Positions 32,301 through 40,196 of a stretch of 50,281 nt of DNA are shown piece after piece. The stretch is from Parcubacteria group bacterium (lineage in GTDB: Bacteria; Patescibacteriota; Patescibacteriia; Patescibacteriales; GWC2-42-12), in assembly GCA_016188785.1 (NCBI GenBank), contig JACPHD010000029.1, positions 1-50,281 of the forward strand, given 5' to 3'. Made by a program: the position numbers and the translations under genes. The notes under the pieces are model-generated. The model made no database searches. It saw only the letters and a program-made list of their open reading frames with translations, and was not told the DNA's origin. How positions within the stretch are numbered: position 1 is the stretch's first letter; each line of letters starts with the position of its first letter.

Positions 32301-33882
32301 ATTTTATTAAACTCTTCCCGCTCATCTCTGCCGGCTTAGGCCGGCCAAGCAATTCTAATATCGTCGGCGCGATATCGCCCAAGACTCCGCGGTTTCTTAA
32401 TTTAACTTTATTGCCCAAATTTTTATTAACCACCATAAACGGCACTGGATTGTTTGAATGTTCCGTATCAATTTCGCCGGTCTTTAAATCAATCATCTCT
32501 TCAATATTGCCGTGATCAGCGGTTATGAGAACCGTGCCGCCGGCGCCTAAATAAACTTTTACAATTTCTCCCAGATATTTATCAACTTCCTGGCAGCATT
32601 TTAGGCCAGCCGCCAAATTACCCGTATGAGCGACCATATCCGGCGCGGCCAAATTTAAAACCGTAAAATCATATTTTTTCTTAGCCAAATTATTTATTAT
32701 TTCTTTAGTTAATTTTCCCGAGCTCATGGCCGGAGTGTCGTCGTATGATTTTACGTCAGGCGAAGCGATAACTCGCCTGGCTTCACCGGCCACCGGATTA
32801 GCATAACCGCCGTTAAAAAAATAAGTTACATGGGCGTATTTTTCGGTTTCGGCCATATACAGCTGTTTTAAATCAGCCAATTGCCAGGGCAAAGTTTGCT
32901 TTAAATCACTAGCAGGAAAAGCCGTTAAAATACCTCCCAGATCAGGGCCAAAATCAGTCATGGCCACAAACAATAAATCTTTAAGAAACTTTTTCCGGTT
33001 AAAGGCGGACTGATTAAGGCCGTAAAAATCTTTCTGCGCGAAAACTTTGGCCAATTGCCTGGCCCGATCAGACCTTAAATTAAAAAATATTAGGCTATCG
33101 CCGTTAGCTATCCTGGGTAAAGGTTTGCCGTTTTTAATTATAACATACGGCTCAATAAATTCATCGCTCTCGCCTCGATTATAGCTTTCGGTAATAGCCG
33201 CTTGAGCGCTAATCGCCTTTCTGCCCAGGCCATTAACCAGCGCCTCATAAGCTTTTTTAGTTCTAATCCAGTCTTTTTTTCTGTCCATGGCGTAAAACCG
33301 GCCCATAATAGTGGCGATGGCTTCACCGTTTTTAAAAGCTTTTTGAATATCCGTGATCAATTTTAACGAGGCATATTGCGGCGAATCCCGGCCATCAGTA
33401 AATAAATGCAAATAAACTTCTTCTACGCCGCTGGTCCTGGCTAAAGATAACAAGGCCAGTAAATGATCAGGGTCGCTGTGCGCGCTCATGCCGTTGGAAA
33501 TCATGCCCATAAGATGCAATCTGGATTTATTTCTTTTAACCAGCCTAATCGCCTCGATGAAACTGGCATTTTTAAAAAAAGAACCGTCATTAATGCTGCG
33601 GCCGATTATGACCGCGTCCTGCTCAACGATTCGGCCAGCGCCCATATTCATGTGGCCGGCTTCAGAATTGCCGGCTTGCAACGGTGGCAAACCCACGAAC
33701 TTGCCGGCAGCGTTAAGCTCGGTCTGCGAATATTTTTTTATTAGTCCGTCCATAGTCGGCGTTTTAGCTAAAGCGACCGCGTTGCCTTTATTCGGCTTAG
33801 CCAATCCCCAGCCGTCTAAGATCACCAGTATCAGAGGCAGGATGTTTTTTGGCAGTTTATTTAATTTTTCTTGTTCAGGCAT
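32299..33882 (-). CDS. gpmI: Cofactor-independent phosphoglycerate mutase, copy 2
   Basis: 527 residues from ATG 33882 (MPEQEKLNK); the longer ORF to 33918 runs into an 82-bp palindrome and is rejected. All iPGM motifs are present: VILDGWG, GNSEAGH (Ser near 73), HLFTDGRDSP, YAMDRKKDWIRT, RSDRAR, FFNGGYAN and LITADHGN. Differences from copy 1 are spread along the protein rather than confined to one domain, so this is an old paralogue or a second acquisition, not a recent tandem duplication. Both copies look catalytically competent. Confidence 0.95.
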   Translation of the reverse strand: MPEQEKLNKLPKNILPLILVILDGWGLAKPNKGNAVALAKTPTMDGLIKKYSQTELNAAGKFVGLPPLQAGNSEAGHMNMGAGRIVEQDAVIIGRSINDGSFFKNASFIEAIRLVKRNKSRLHLMGMISNGMSAHSDPDHLLALLSLARTSGVEEVYLHLFTDGRDSPQYASLKLITDIQKAFKNGEAIATIMGRFYAMDRKKDWIRTKKAYEALVNGLGRKAISAQAAITESYNRGESDEFIEPYVIIKNGKPLPRIANGDSLIFFNLRSDRARQLAKVFAQKDFYGLNQSAFNRKKFLKDLLFVAMTDFGPDLGGILTAFPASDLKQTLPWQLADLKQLYMAETEKYAHVTYFFNGGYANPVAGEARRVIASPDVKSYDDTPAMSSGKLTKEIINNLAKKKYDFTVLNLAAPDMVAHTGNLAAGLKCCQEVDKYLGEIVKVYLGAGGTVLITADHGNIEEMIDLKTGEIDTEHSNNPVPFMVVNKNLGNKVKLRNRGVLGDIAPTILELLGRPKPAEMSGKSLIK

Positions 33883-33894
33883 ATAAAATAAAAA

Positions 33895-33976
33895 TGTCAT
33901 TGCGGGCTTGACCCGCAATCCAGAAACTTATTCGTAGCGCCTAAATCTGGATTGCGGCTCGGAGGCCGCAATGACA
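33895..33976. repeat. 82-bp REP-like palindrome
   Basis: Outer arms TGTCATTGCGGGCTTGACCC... and ...CTCGGAGGCCGCAATGACA form a long imperfect hairpin, with CCAG...CTGG pairing inside. An equally long copy in the opposite orientation is at 43358-43439 and a 30-bp half copy at 44590-44619. It resembles the TCATTGCGGGCTTGACCCGC repeats known from several bacterial groups. Confidence 0.88.
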
Positions 33977-33993
33977 ATCACAAAATTTATTTT

Positions 33994-35253
33994 TCATTTT
34001 AAATTTTCTTCTATCTCCATCAGCCGATTATATTTCACTACTCTTTCACCTCGCGACAATGACCCGGCCTTAATATAGTCCGCGCCGACCGCCACGGCCA
34101 AATCAGCGATAAAATCATCCGCGGTCTCGCCGCTTCTATGAGAGACAATAATTTTATAATTATGCTGTTTTGCCAGCTTAACACAGGCCATGGTTTCCGA
34201 TAAAGTTCCAACTTGGTTGGGTTTTATTAAAATAGCATTAGCCGCGCCTTCTTTCAATCCCTGCCGCAAACGGTCAAGATTAGTCGCGAATAGATCGTCG
34301 CCGACCAACATAATCTCCGCGCCCAATTCTTTATTTAATTTTTGCCAGCCGGACCAATCGTCCTCGGCCAAGCCGTCTTCAAGATAGATGAGCGGGTATT
34401 TTCTAAACCACTCATGATATAATCCGGCCAAGGTAGCCGAGGTATAACTTGATTTGTCTAATTTAAAAATATATTTGCCATCTATTTTATTGTATAATTG
34501 CGACGAACCTACGTCTACGCCTAAAGCGATTTGCTCGCCCGGCTTAAAGCCAGCTTTGATGATCGCGGCCATAATCAGTTCAATCGCCTGGATAGAGGAA
34601 ACGATGTCCGGCGCGTAGCCGCCTTCAGAGCCCACATCCGTGTCATAACCGGCTTTTTTCAAAATTTCGCCCAAGACATGAAAAATTTCCGCGCCCATTC
34701 TAACTTTTTCTTTAAAGCTGGTTGCTAAAATTGGTATGATCATAAATTCCTGGAAATCCAGATTAGTATCCGCGTGTTTACCGCCATTAAAAATATTAAA
34801 ACAAGGCGTGGGCAATTTGTAATTTGTAATTTGTAATTTGTAATTTTTCTCAATATATTCATATAATTCCACGCCCAGAGCTAAAGCGCCAGCGCGAGCG
34901 CCAGCGAGCGAGACGGACAAAATCGCGTTCGCGCCTAAGTGGCTTTTATTTTTTGTGCCGTCTAATTTTATCATGGCATTATCAATTTTTTCCTGCTCGC
35001 TAATTTCCATGCCAGCTAATTTAGGCGCGATTTTATCTTCCACATTTTTAATGGCAGTTAAAACTCCCAAGCCGCCGTAGCGCTTATTATCATGATCGCG
35101 CAATTCAACCGCTTCATGAATGCCGGTAGACGCGCCTGAAGGCACGCTAGCTTTAGCGCTTAGGCCGTTATCCAGTAAAACGCGGGTTTCAATCGTGGGA
35201 TTGCCGCGCGAATCCAAAATTTCTCTGGCTATTATGTTTTTTATTTTAGGCAT
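33994..35253 (-). CDS. eno: Enolase
   Basis: 419 residues. It converts 2-phosphoglycerate to phosphoenolpyruvate. Conserved segments are AREILDSRGNPTIE, SGASTGIHEAVELRD, the Mg ligand region ALGVDVGSS, IYLEDGLAEDDW, MLVGDDLFATN, ILIKPNQVGTL (active Lys) and IVSHRSGETADDFIADLAVA. A heptamer array adds NYKLQITNYKL near residue 140, just before the PTPCFNIFNGGKHAD metal/substrate loop. This is a region where length varies between enolases, so activity is probably kept. Confidence 0.97.
   Translation of the reverse strand: MPKIKNIIAREILDSRGNPTIETRVLLDNGLSAKASVPSGASTGIHEAVELRDHDNKRYGGLGVLTAIKNVEDKIAPKLAGMEISEQEKIDNAMIKLDGTKNKSHLGANAILSVSLAGARAGALALGVELYEYIEKNYKLQITNYKLPTPCFNIFNGGKHADTNLDFQEFMIIPILATSFKEKVRMGAEIFHVLGEILKKAGYDTDVGSEGGYAPDIVSSIQAIELIMAAIIKAGFKPGEQIALGVDVGSSQLYNKIDGKYIFKLDKSSYTSATLAGLYHEWFRKYPLIYLEDGLAEDDWSGWQKLNKELGAEIMLVGDDLFATNLDRLRQGLKEGAANAILIKPNQVGTLSETMACVKLAKQHNYKIIVSHRSGETADDFIADLAVAVGADYIKAGSLSRGERVVKYNRLMEIEENLK
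34814..34848. repeat. In-frame heptamer array in eno
   Basis: Four to five tandem copies of AATTTGT, coding on the minus strand for a period-7 peptide (NYKLQIT). It is the fourth core gene in the window with such an array. Confidence 0.88.
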
Positions 35254-35262
35254 AAATTTTGA

Positions 35263-35487
35263 CTAAACTTTTTTAAAAAATTCTCGTTCATCAACTTCCG
35301 CTAAATCTAAAATTCCTTTTAAGGTTCCGCGAGCCAATTCTTTGTGAAGCGGAATTATAGTAATAATTTCCCTGGCCTTTTCTGTTTTTTTAAGTTTAAC
35401 ATGACTGCCTTTTTGAGAAACAAAATAAAAGCCGAATTCTCGGCATAAAATTTTAATAACTTGTTTGCCAGACAAAATTTTAGGCAT
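35263..35487 (-). CDS. hicA: HicA-type mRNA interferase toxin
   Basis: 74 residues with the double-stranded RNA-binding-like HicA fold. The catalytic His is H29 in QKGSHVKLKK, and the helix SGKQVIKILCREFGF is typical. It would cut mRNA when free of HicB. The gene overlaps hicB by 8 nt and follows it, the reverse of the textbook hicA-hicB order but common. The start lies within the hicB end, so translation is coupled. Confidence 0.9.
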   Translation of the reverse strand: MPKILSGKQVIKILCREFGFYFVSQKGSHVKLKKTEKAREIITIIPLHKELARGTLKGILDLAEVDEREFFKKV

Positions 35488-35698
35488 ATTTTAATTCAAG
35501 CGAGGTAATTATGGGAGCTCTTTTAGAGAGATATTTCTTAAATTGAGGTTGACCTTCTAAATAAAGTTCAACCGCTTCTCTAAGATTTTCTTGAGATTTT
35601 TCAATGGTTTTTCCCTGGCTAACTACTCCTAATTCAACGCAACGAGCTACATACCATTCGCCCTCTTGAATTATAATTGTAGTAAATCTATAAGTCAT
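35480..35698 (-). CDS. hicB: HicB-type antitoxin
   Basis: 72 residues with the partial RNase-H-like HicB fold (YRFTTIIIQEGEWYVARCVELGVVSQGKTIEKSQENLREAVELYLE). No clear C-terminal DNA-binding domain is present, so it may be a short UPF0150-type antitoxin. It leads the pair and has a near-consensus promoter with almost no leader. Confidence 0.9.
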   Translation of the reverse strand: MTYRFTTIIIQEGEWYVARCVELGVVSQGKTIEKSQENLREAVELYLEGQPQFKKYLSKRAPIITSLELKYA

Positions 35699-35707
35699 AA
35701 TAATTTT

Positions 35708-35736
35708 ATTTTATTTTAGAATTATGCTTTTGTCAA
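35708..35736 (-). promoter_or_regulatory. hicBA promoter
   Basis: Minus-strand TTGACA (35731-35736), a 17-bp spacer and TAAAAT (35708-35713). The hicB ATG is 9 nt past the -10, so the mRNA should be nearly leaderless. The palindrome TTGATAATCAA (35742-35752) just upstream of the -35 could be an operator. Confidence 0.7.
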
Positions 35737-35766
35737 ATTACTTGATAATCAAAATATAAAATATAC

Positions 35767-36312
35767 TTAAAAACTTTTTAGCTGCGACACTTCAAAAATC
35801 TGGTTGCTATATGACCCGCCAAAAGCCGTGCACCAAGGCGAATCGCCAAAATAATATTTATAATTTTTAACGCCGCATCTATCAGGATCACTGGTATTTT
35901 CTAACTGCGCGGTTAAATCATATTGCGCCGGATAACTGTTTTTGCCTACGTTGCCGTAAGCGTAAGAATAATTACCAGCGCCCCAGGGAATAGATGCGTT
36001 ATTTATAGGATCAACCGGAATTTTCGGCAAAAATTCCTCTAAGCCGGCAATCCAATTGCCGCCGGTAGTACTGAAAGAATAACCGTTGCAATCCCAGCCG
36101 CAGCTAGCCGAAGGCGGATAATAATTATATTTGTCAAAATACATATCCAAAGCTTTTCTGATCTGTGTTAAATCGGCTTTTCTCTTGCTATCTCTGGCTT
36201 TAACCCTGGCAGAATTTAACAAAACCATAGCCGAAGTGGCTAAAAACCCGATAATACTAATAACAACTAAAAGTTCAATTAAAGTAAAGCCTGATTTTTT
36301 ATTGTTGGTCAT
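35767..36312 (-). CDS. Second type IV pilin / pseudopilin
   Basis: 181 residues from ATG 36312, fixed by GGGAG 7 nt upstream. The prepilin leader MTNNKKSG is followed by FTLIELLVVISIIGFLA and a KARDSKRKADLTQIRKAL helix closely like the major pilin, then a head domain with four cysteines (CGWDC, RCG, WCTAFGG) and many Tyr/Gly/Ser. The IPVDPINN motif is common in GspG-like pseudopilins. It is probably a minor pilin or alternative subunit, processed by the PilD at 3018. It is isolated from the main locus. Confidence 0.9.
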   Translation of the reverse strand: MTNNKKSGFTLIELLVVISIIGFLATSAMVLLNSARVKARDSKRKADLTQIRKALDMYFDKYNYYPPSASCGWDCNGYSFSTTGGNWIAGLEEFLPKIPVDPINNASIPWGAGNYSYAYGNVGKNSYPAQYDLTAQLENTSDPDRCGVKNYKYYFGDSPWCTAFGGSYSNQIFEVSQLKSF

Positions 36313-36319
36313 AATAATC

Positions 36320-36795
36320 TCCCACAAATCTACAAATCTTATTACAAATATTACGAATTCGTATCTTGCAGATTATTAGGGTTTAAAACTCTGATATATT
36401 TAACGCCATTTGGCATAAAATTTGCTAAAATTGCCAGCTTTAAACCGGTAATTTGCAAGTATTGTTTTACCTGCTCTAAATTCTGTTTAGAAAAATAATT
36501 CCCTTTTTTAAGTTCTAAGACAATTTTATCTTCTACAATAAAATCCATATAATTAATTGCTATTACTTTATCTTTTATGGCTATTTTATAGGCCGCTTGT
36601 CTTTTATATTTAATTTTTTCTTGGTTAAAGTATTCTGTTATTGCCTTTTCATAATATTTTTCTCTATAGCCGTAACCCAATTTATTATATACTTCAAACA
36701 AAATACCTACGATTTTATAACTTAAATCTTTATACAAAATTTTTTCCTCCTCCATATATTTGTAATATTCGTAGCTGATTTGTAGATTTGTGGGA
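36320..36795. repeat. 19-bp inverted repeats around GxxExxY gene
   Basis: 36320-36338 and 36777-36795 are perfect 19-bp inverted repeats (TCCCACAAATCTACAAATC). Weaker similarity continues inward through TACAAAT/ATTACGAATT words. They bracket the GxxExxY gene and its start. The words belong to the ATTCGTA heptad family at 9748 and 41393. Confidence 0.85.
36351..36755 (-). CDS. GxxExxY family protein
   Basis: 134 residues from ATG 36755; the ORF to 36824 would read through repeat words. The family motif GYREKYY is at 29-35. A PD-(D/E)xK-like core follows with MDFIVEDKIVLELK (Asp near 71, ExK at 81-83). These proteins resemble small nucleases and are common in Patescibacteria and in genomes with intervening sequences; their target is unknown. 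The gene is bracketed by 19-bp inverted repeats and sits in the spacer between the SIMPL protein and a pilin, as if moved in with a repeat element. Confidence 0.85.
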   Translation of the reverse strand: MEEEKILYKDLSYKIVGILFEVYNKLGYGYREKYYEKAITEYFNQEKIKYKRQAAYKIAIKDKVIAINYMDFIVEDKIVLELKKGNYFSKQNLEQVKQYLQITGLKLAILANFMPNGVKYIRVLNPNNLQDTNS

Positions 36796-37548
36796 TCACA
36801 GTATCTCATATTCCACTGTAGCAATAATAATTATTTCATTACTGCCGGCTTCAACCGCCGGCGCCGCGCCGCCTACGCCCACAGCTGATTTATCAAGCGC
36901 GTAAAGCGGCGGCGGCTGATTGTCGCTTGATGATTCCGAAAAAGAGATAATTTTACCCAATTTAACGCCCACTATTCTTGATAAAGCTTCGGCCTTTTCC
37001 TTGGCCTGGGCCAAAGCTTTGGCGCGCGCTGCCTGTTTTAGCTGTTCCGGATTGTCAGTCTCAAAAGTTAAATTGCCAACCTGATTCAAGCCAATCGCGC
37101 CGGCCGCTTCAATAATAGCCGAAACTTTATCCATTTGCTTTACTTTGACGTTCAGGTTTTGACTAACTAAATAACTGCGCAAAGTTTGCTTGCCGTTGTT
37201 CCAGTTATATTGCGGCGAGATATAATAATTCGCGGTCTGAATATCTTTAGGATCAATTTTAAAATCTTTTTTTAGTTTATCTATAATACCGTTCATTTTG
37301 CCGGCATTGTCTTTTTGCGCTTCGGCCACGGTTGACTTCTCAATTGAATAACCAAGCTGTATTTTAGCCACGTCCGGCACGCCAGTTATCCGGCCTTCGC
37401 CGGTGATAGAAATGGAATGAGCTTGTTTCGGGCTAATGCCGATATAATTATGCTCTTTGGCCGCGTTCCAGGAAAGCAGGGCCAAATAAATCGTCCCCAG
37501 CGATAAGAACGCGCCGATAAAAATTGTCACGATTTTGTTGGGAATCAT
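36796..37548 (-). CDS. SIMPL (DUF541) domain protein
   Basis: 250 residues from ATG 37548; a TTG five codons upstream is less likely. It has a signal anchor at about 2-24, then the SIMPL domain (SISITGEGRITGVPDVAKIQLG at the start, KAEALSRIVGVKLGKIISFSE near the end). SIMPL proteins are exported, oligomeric and linked to oxidative or envelope stress; the biochemical role is unclear. The stop codon lies at the edge of the GxxExxY-flanking repeat. Confidence 0.9.
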   Translation of the reverse strand: MIPNKIVTIFIGAFLSLGTIYLALLSWNAAKEHNYIGISPKQAHSISITGEGRITGVPDVAKIQLGYSIEKSTVAEAQKDNAGKMNGIIDKLKKDFKIDPKDIQTANYYISPQYNWNNGKQTLRSYLVSQNLNVKVKQMDKVSAIIEAAGAIGLNQVGNLTFETDNPEQLKQAARAKALAQAKEKAEALSRIVGVKLGKIISFSESSSDNQPPPLYALDKSAVGVGGAAPAVEAGSNEIIIIATVEYEIL

Positions 37549-37556
37549 AAAATTAA

Positions 37557-37688
37557 TTTTCAATTTTCAATTACCAATTTTCAATGAATTTTTAATTTAT
37601 CAATTTTCAATGCCACGGGTTGAAAACTTAAAAATTATGACATTGGAAATTGTTTGAAAATTGAAAATTCGTAAATTGAAAATTTTTA
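37557..37688. repeat. Heptad element (TTTTCAA type)
   Basis: Left arm TTTTCAA/TTACCAA words, right arm GAAAATT/ATTCGTA words, with a short CCACGGGTTG centre. It fills the spacer between pgk and the SIMPL gene. No gene is seen in the 206-bp spacer. Confidence 0.78.
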
Positions 37689-37754
37689 TTCTTTATTTCA
37701 ATATTAAAATTTAATAATTTACATTTTATTCTAAAATTGGAATCTGTTCTTACG

Positions 37755-38930
37755 CTACTTAACTATCCCTTTTAACCCCGGCATCTTCTCGCCGCCCAAA
37801 TACGCCAGCATGGCGCCGCCGCCGGTGGAAACCCAGTCAATATAATCAATCATTTTCACCATTTTCAGGGCTTCAATCGTCTCTTTGCCGCCCACCGCCG
37901 CGAAAGCCGGACCGGTGGCGCGAGCGGCGATAATTCTAGCGACAGCCGAGGTGCCATGCTTAAAAGCGGGCTCTTCAAATTTTCCTACGGGGCCGTTCCA
38001 GATTATAGTAGCGGCTTGGTTTAAAAAATGAGAATAAAGCCTGATAGTTTTCGGCCCGATGTCCAAAATTATATCATTTTTATCAACCCTATTAACTTCT
38101 TTAACTATAGCGTTTGGTCGTAGCGCTTTAGACGCTACGATAACATCTACCGGTAAAATAATATTTTTATATTTTTTCACTAAAGCCCGCGCCAGAGAGA
38201 TACTGGATTGGTCAGCCAAAGATTTTCCTATTTTAAAGCCGTGCGCGGCGATAAAATTATTAGCCAGCGCTCCGCCGATTAAAATTTTAGACGATCTTTT
38301 TGCCAAATTTTTTATCAGCCTTATTTTGGTGGCCATTTTTGAACCGCCAATTATCGCGATCAGCGGCTGGGCCGGACGTAGAATTTTATGTAAATTTATT
38401 ACTTCTTTTTCTAATAATAAGCCGGCATAAGCGTCAATATATTTTTTAATCGCGTTAAGCGAGGCGTGATTGCGGTGGCTTACGGCAAAACCGTCGTTAA
38501 CGTAAATATCGGCCAAACCGGCTAAAGCTTTGGCGAATTTTTTATCATTGGCCACCTCCTCTTGGCAAGAGCGCAAGTTTTCTAATAAGACGATTTCCCC
38601 TGGCTCCATCCGGGCAACCGCCCGGCTAACCTCCGGGCCAAGGCAAGCGCCAAGATAATTTACTTTTTTACCCAATAATCTGCTTAAGCGAACGGCTATC
38701 AGCTTGGTGGAAAGTTTATTTTTTTCCGGCAAAGATTTATTAACGTCCAAATGAGTCATTATAATTATTCTGGCTTTATGCCTTAAGAGAAAACGAATCG
38801 TCGGCAAGGTAGCCACGATTTTATAGTCATCTTTGATCCGGCCGGCCTTGATTGATACGTTAAAATCCGCTCGTAAAAGAACTTTTTTACCGGTTAAACT
38901 TTTAGCATTTCTAATAGACTTTATGGTCAT
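37755..38930 (-). CDS. pgk: Phosphoglycerate kinase
   Basis: 391 residues. It transfers phosphate from 1,3-bisphosphoglycerate to ADP. Conserved blocks are VLLRADFNVSI, the substrate-binding MTHLD, LLENLRSCQEE, NDGFAVSHRNHASL, IIGGSKMATKI, ILIGGALANNF, TIIWNGPVGKFE and WVSTGGGAML, in the expected two-domain order. It sits with gpmI and eno but as a separate transcript: an extended -10 box lies 12 nt before the ATG. Confidence 0.97.
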   Translation of the reverse strand: MTIKSIRNAKSLTGKKVLLRADFNVSIKAGRIKDDYKIVATLPTIRFLLRHKARIIIMTHLDVNKSLPEKNKLSTKLIAVRLSRLLGKKVNYLGACLGPEVSRAVARMEPGEIVLLENLRSCQEEVANDKKFAKALAGLADIYVNDGFAVSHRNHASLNAIKKYIDAYAGLLLEKEVINLHKILRPAQPLIAIIGGSKMATKIRLIKNLAKRSSKILIGGALANNFIAAHGFKIGKSLADQSSISLARALVKKYKNIILPVDVIVASKALRPNAIVKEVNRVDKNDIILDIGPKTIRLYSHFLNQAATIIWNGPVGKFEEPAFKHGTSAVARIIAARATGPAFAAVGGKETIEALKMVKMIDYIDWVSTGGGAMLAYLGGEKMPGLKGIVK

Positions 38931-38942
38931 ATATCACTCACT

Positions 38943-38948
38943 ATTATA
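38943..38948 (-). promoter_or_regulatory. pgk promoter -10
   Basis: Minus-strand extended -10 TGTTATAAT, 12 nt before the pgk ATG, implying a leader of about 5 nt. The -35 is poor. Confidence 0.55.
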
Positions 38949-38971
38949 ACATACAATAATAAAAATAAAAA

Positions 38972-40195
38972 TTATTTCTGCTCGGCTAAAAGTACCTCAA
39001 TTTCTTTTATAACGCCATCGCGCTTAATCGCTAAATTAATTTTATCCCCGGCCGCGTAGCTTTGAATAATTTCCGCCAAATCATTAGTTTTATCAAGCTC
39101 AATATTATCAACCGAAATTATAACATCGCCTTCTTTCAGGCCGGCTTTATCCGCCGGACTGCCTTTTTTAACCGCGGCATTTTTTAAATCATGATAAATA
39201 ATTGCTCCTTTTTGCCAATAATTATTAGGTTGATCCGACCCGGCCAATGACGTTAAATTTATATAACTAACTCCCAGGCTTGGCCTGATTATAATTTTAT
39301 TTTTAAATAAACTGTTAACCGCGGCCGCCAAATGCGCCATTGGCTCAATTTCGCCTTTACTATCAACTAGGCCTAAACCGTCGCCGGCCAAATTAAAGAT
39401 AATCGCGCCCCTGAATTCCGTGGGCAGGCCGTTATTTAAAATCAATTTAGCGGAAAAATTATCGCTGGACTCAACCAGCCCGCCTTTTTCCTTAAAGCCG
39501 AGCACTGAAGAAATCCAGCCTGAAGCCGGCCAATTTAAACTAATAGTTAAACTGCCTTTCTTAATGTCCTGAATTTCCACGATTTTTTTCACCGGGAAAT
39601 CTTTAGCCGCCACATGAATAAAATTAAAACCGGTCAGGCTATCGCTCAAGGCTTTATCAATTTGATATATTTTTTTGTCTTTGGTAATAACCGCGTAATC
39701 GGCATAAATTTTATCCAAAGCTAAAGCGGTTACTATCCAGCCGTCTGAAGTAATAATAAAACCCTGCCCGTCCGGCAGGCGGGCCTGCCCGGCCGCCAGC
39801 CCGACAGAGTCATTCGCCCGTGCCGGTACGGACGGGTTCTGGCGGGCGCCGCTTATTTTATAAAAATTATCCGGCGAAAAAATATTAGCCGGCTTAACTT
39901 TCTGCTTTTTATAAATGCCGACTAAGCTGGCGCCGGCCGAATCAATGATTTCTTCTATTTTTATGTCTTGCTGAACGATAACATTTTTAGCGTTGCTGAT
40001 TACTATACCCTGATCTCTAAATCGACCGCGGGAAAAATCAAGATTGCCGAAAGCGGGAAGATTGTACGAGACATCAATCAGATAAGATCTGGCGACCAGA
40101 CCGCCAATAACGCCGCCGCCGAGGCTCAAAATTAAAATAATTACCGCGAGAAAAACTAATCTATGTTTTTTAAAAAATTCTTTTAAATAATTCAT
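38972..40195 (-). CDS. HtrA-like pseudoprotease with PDZ domain
   Basis: 407 residues: membrane anchor at about 13-35, a trypsin-like beta-barrel region at about 80-300 and a PDZ domain at about 305-402 (SPADKAGLKEGDVIISVDNIEL). The HtrA landmark GFIITSDGWIVT is present, but the following NHV is ALA, the DLAVL Asp region reads SLTGFNFIHV, and GNSGGPL is replaced by EFRGAIIFN. So His, Asp and Ser are all missing, and the protein should not cleave. It may bind peptides through PDZ. A GC-rich insert encodes about residues 117-144. It is the last gene of a three-gene operon. Confidence 0.85.
   Translation of the reverse strand: MNYLKEFFKKHRLVFLAVIILILSLGGGVIGGLVARSYLIDVSYNLPAFGNLDFSRGRFRDQGIVISNAKNVIVQQDIKIEEIIDSAGASLVGIYKKQKVKPANIFSPDNFYKISGARQNPSVPARANDSVGLAAGQARLPDGQGFIITSDGWIVTALALDKIYADYAVITKDKKIYQIDKALSDSLTGFNFIHVAAKDFPVKKIVEIQDIKKGSLTISLNWPASGWISSVLGFKEKGGLVESSDNFSAKLILNNGLPTEFRGAIIFNLAGDGLGLVDSKGEIEPMAHLAAAVNSLFKNKIIIRPSLGVSYINLTSLAGSDQPNNYWQKGAIIYHDLKNAAVKKGSPADKAGLKEGDVIISVDNIELDKTNDLAEIIQSYAAGDKINLAIKRDGVIKEIEVLLAEQK
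39762..39848. repeat. GC-rich palindromic insert in HtrA-like gene
   Basis: A GC-rich block in an AT-rich gene, with nested complementary words (CTGCCCGTCCGGCAGGCGGG, CCGTGCCGGTACGGACGGG). It keeps the frame and encodes an Ala/Gly/Arg/Pro-rich stretch (PARANDSVGLAAGQARLPDG) just before GFIITSDG, where HtrA proteins have a flexible linker. Confidence 0.75.
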
Positions 40196-40196
40196 A

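Noticed and set aside
33883-33918. Longer gpmI copy 2 start
   Set aside because: The extra codons lie in the 82-bp palindrome and encode a repeat-derived peptide.
35263-35698. hicBA as part of a defence island
   Set aside because: Neighbours are enolase and a pilin; no other defence genes are near except the GxxExxY and DUF4143 proteins, which are not linked to it.
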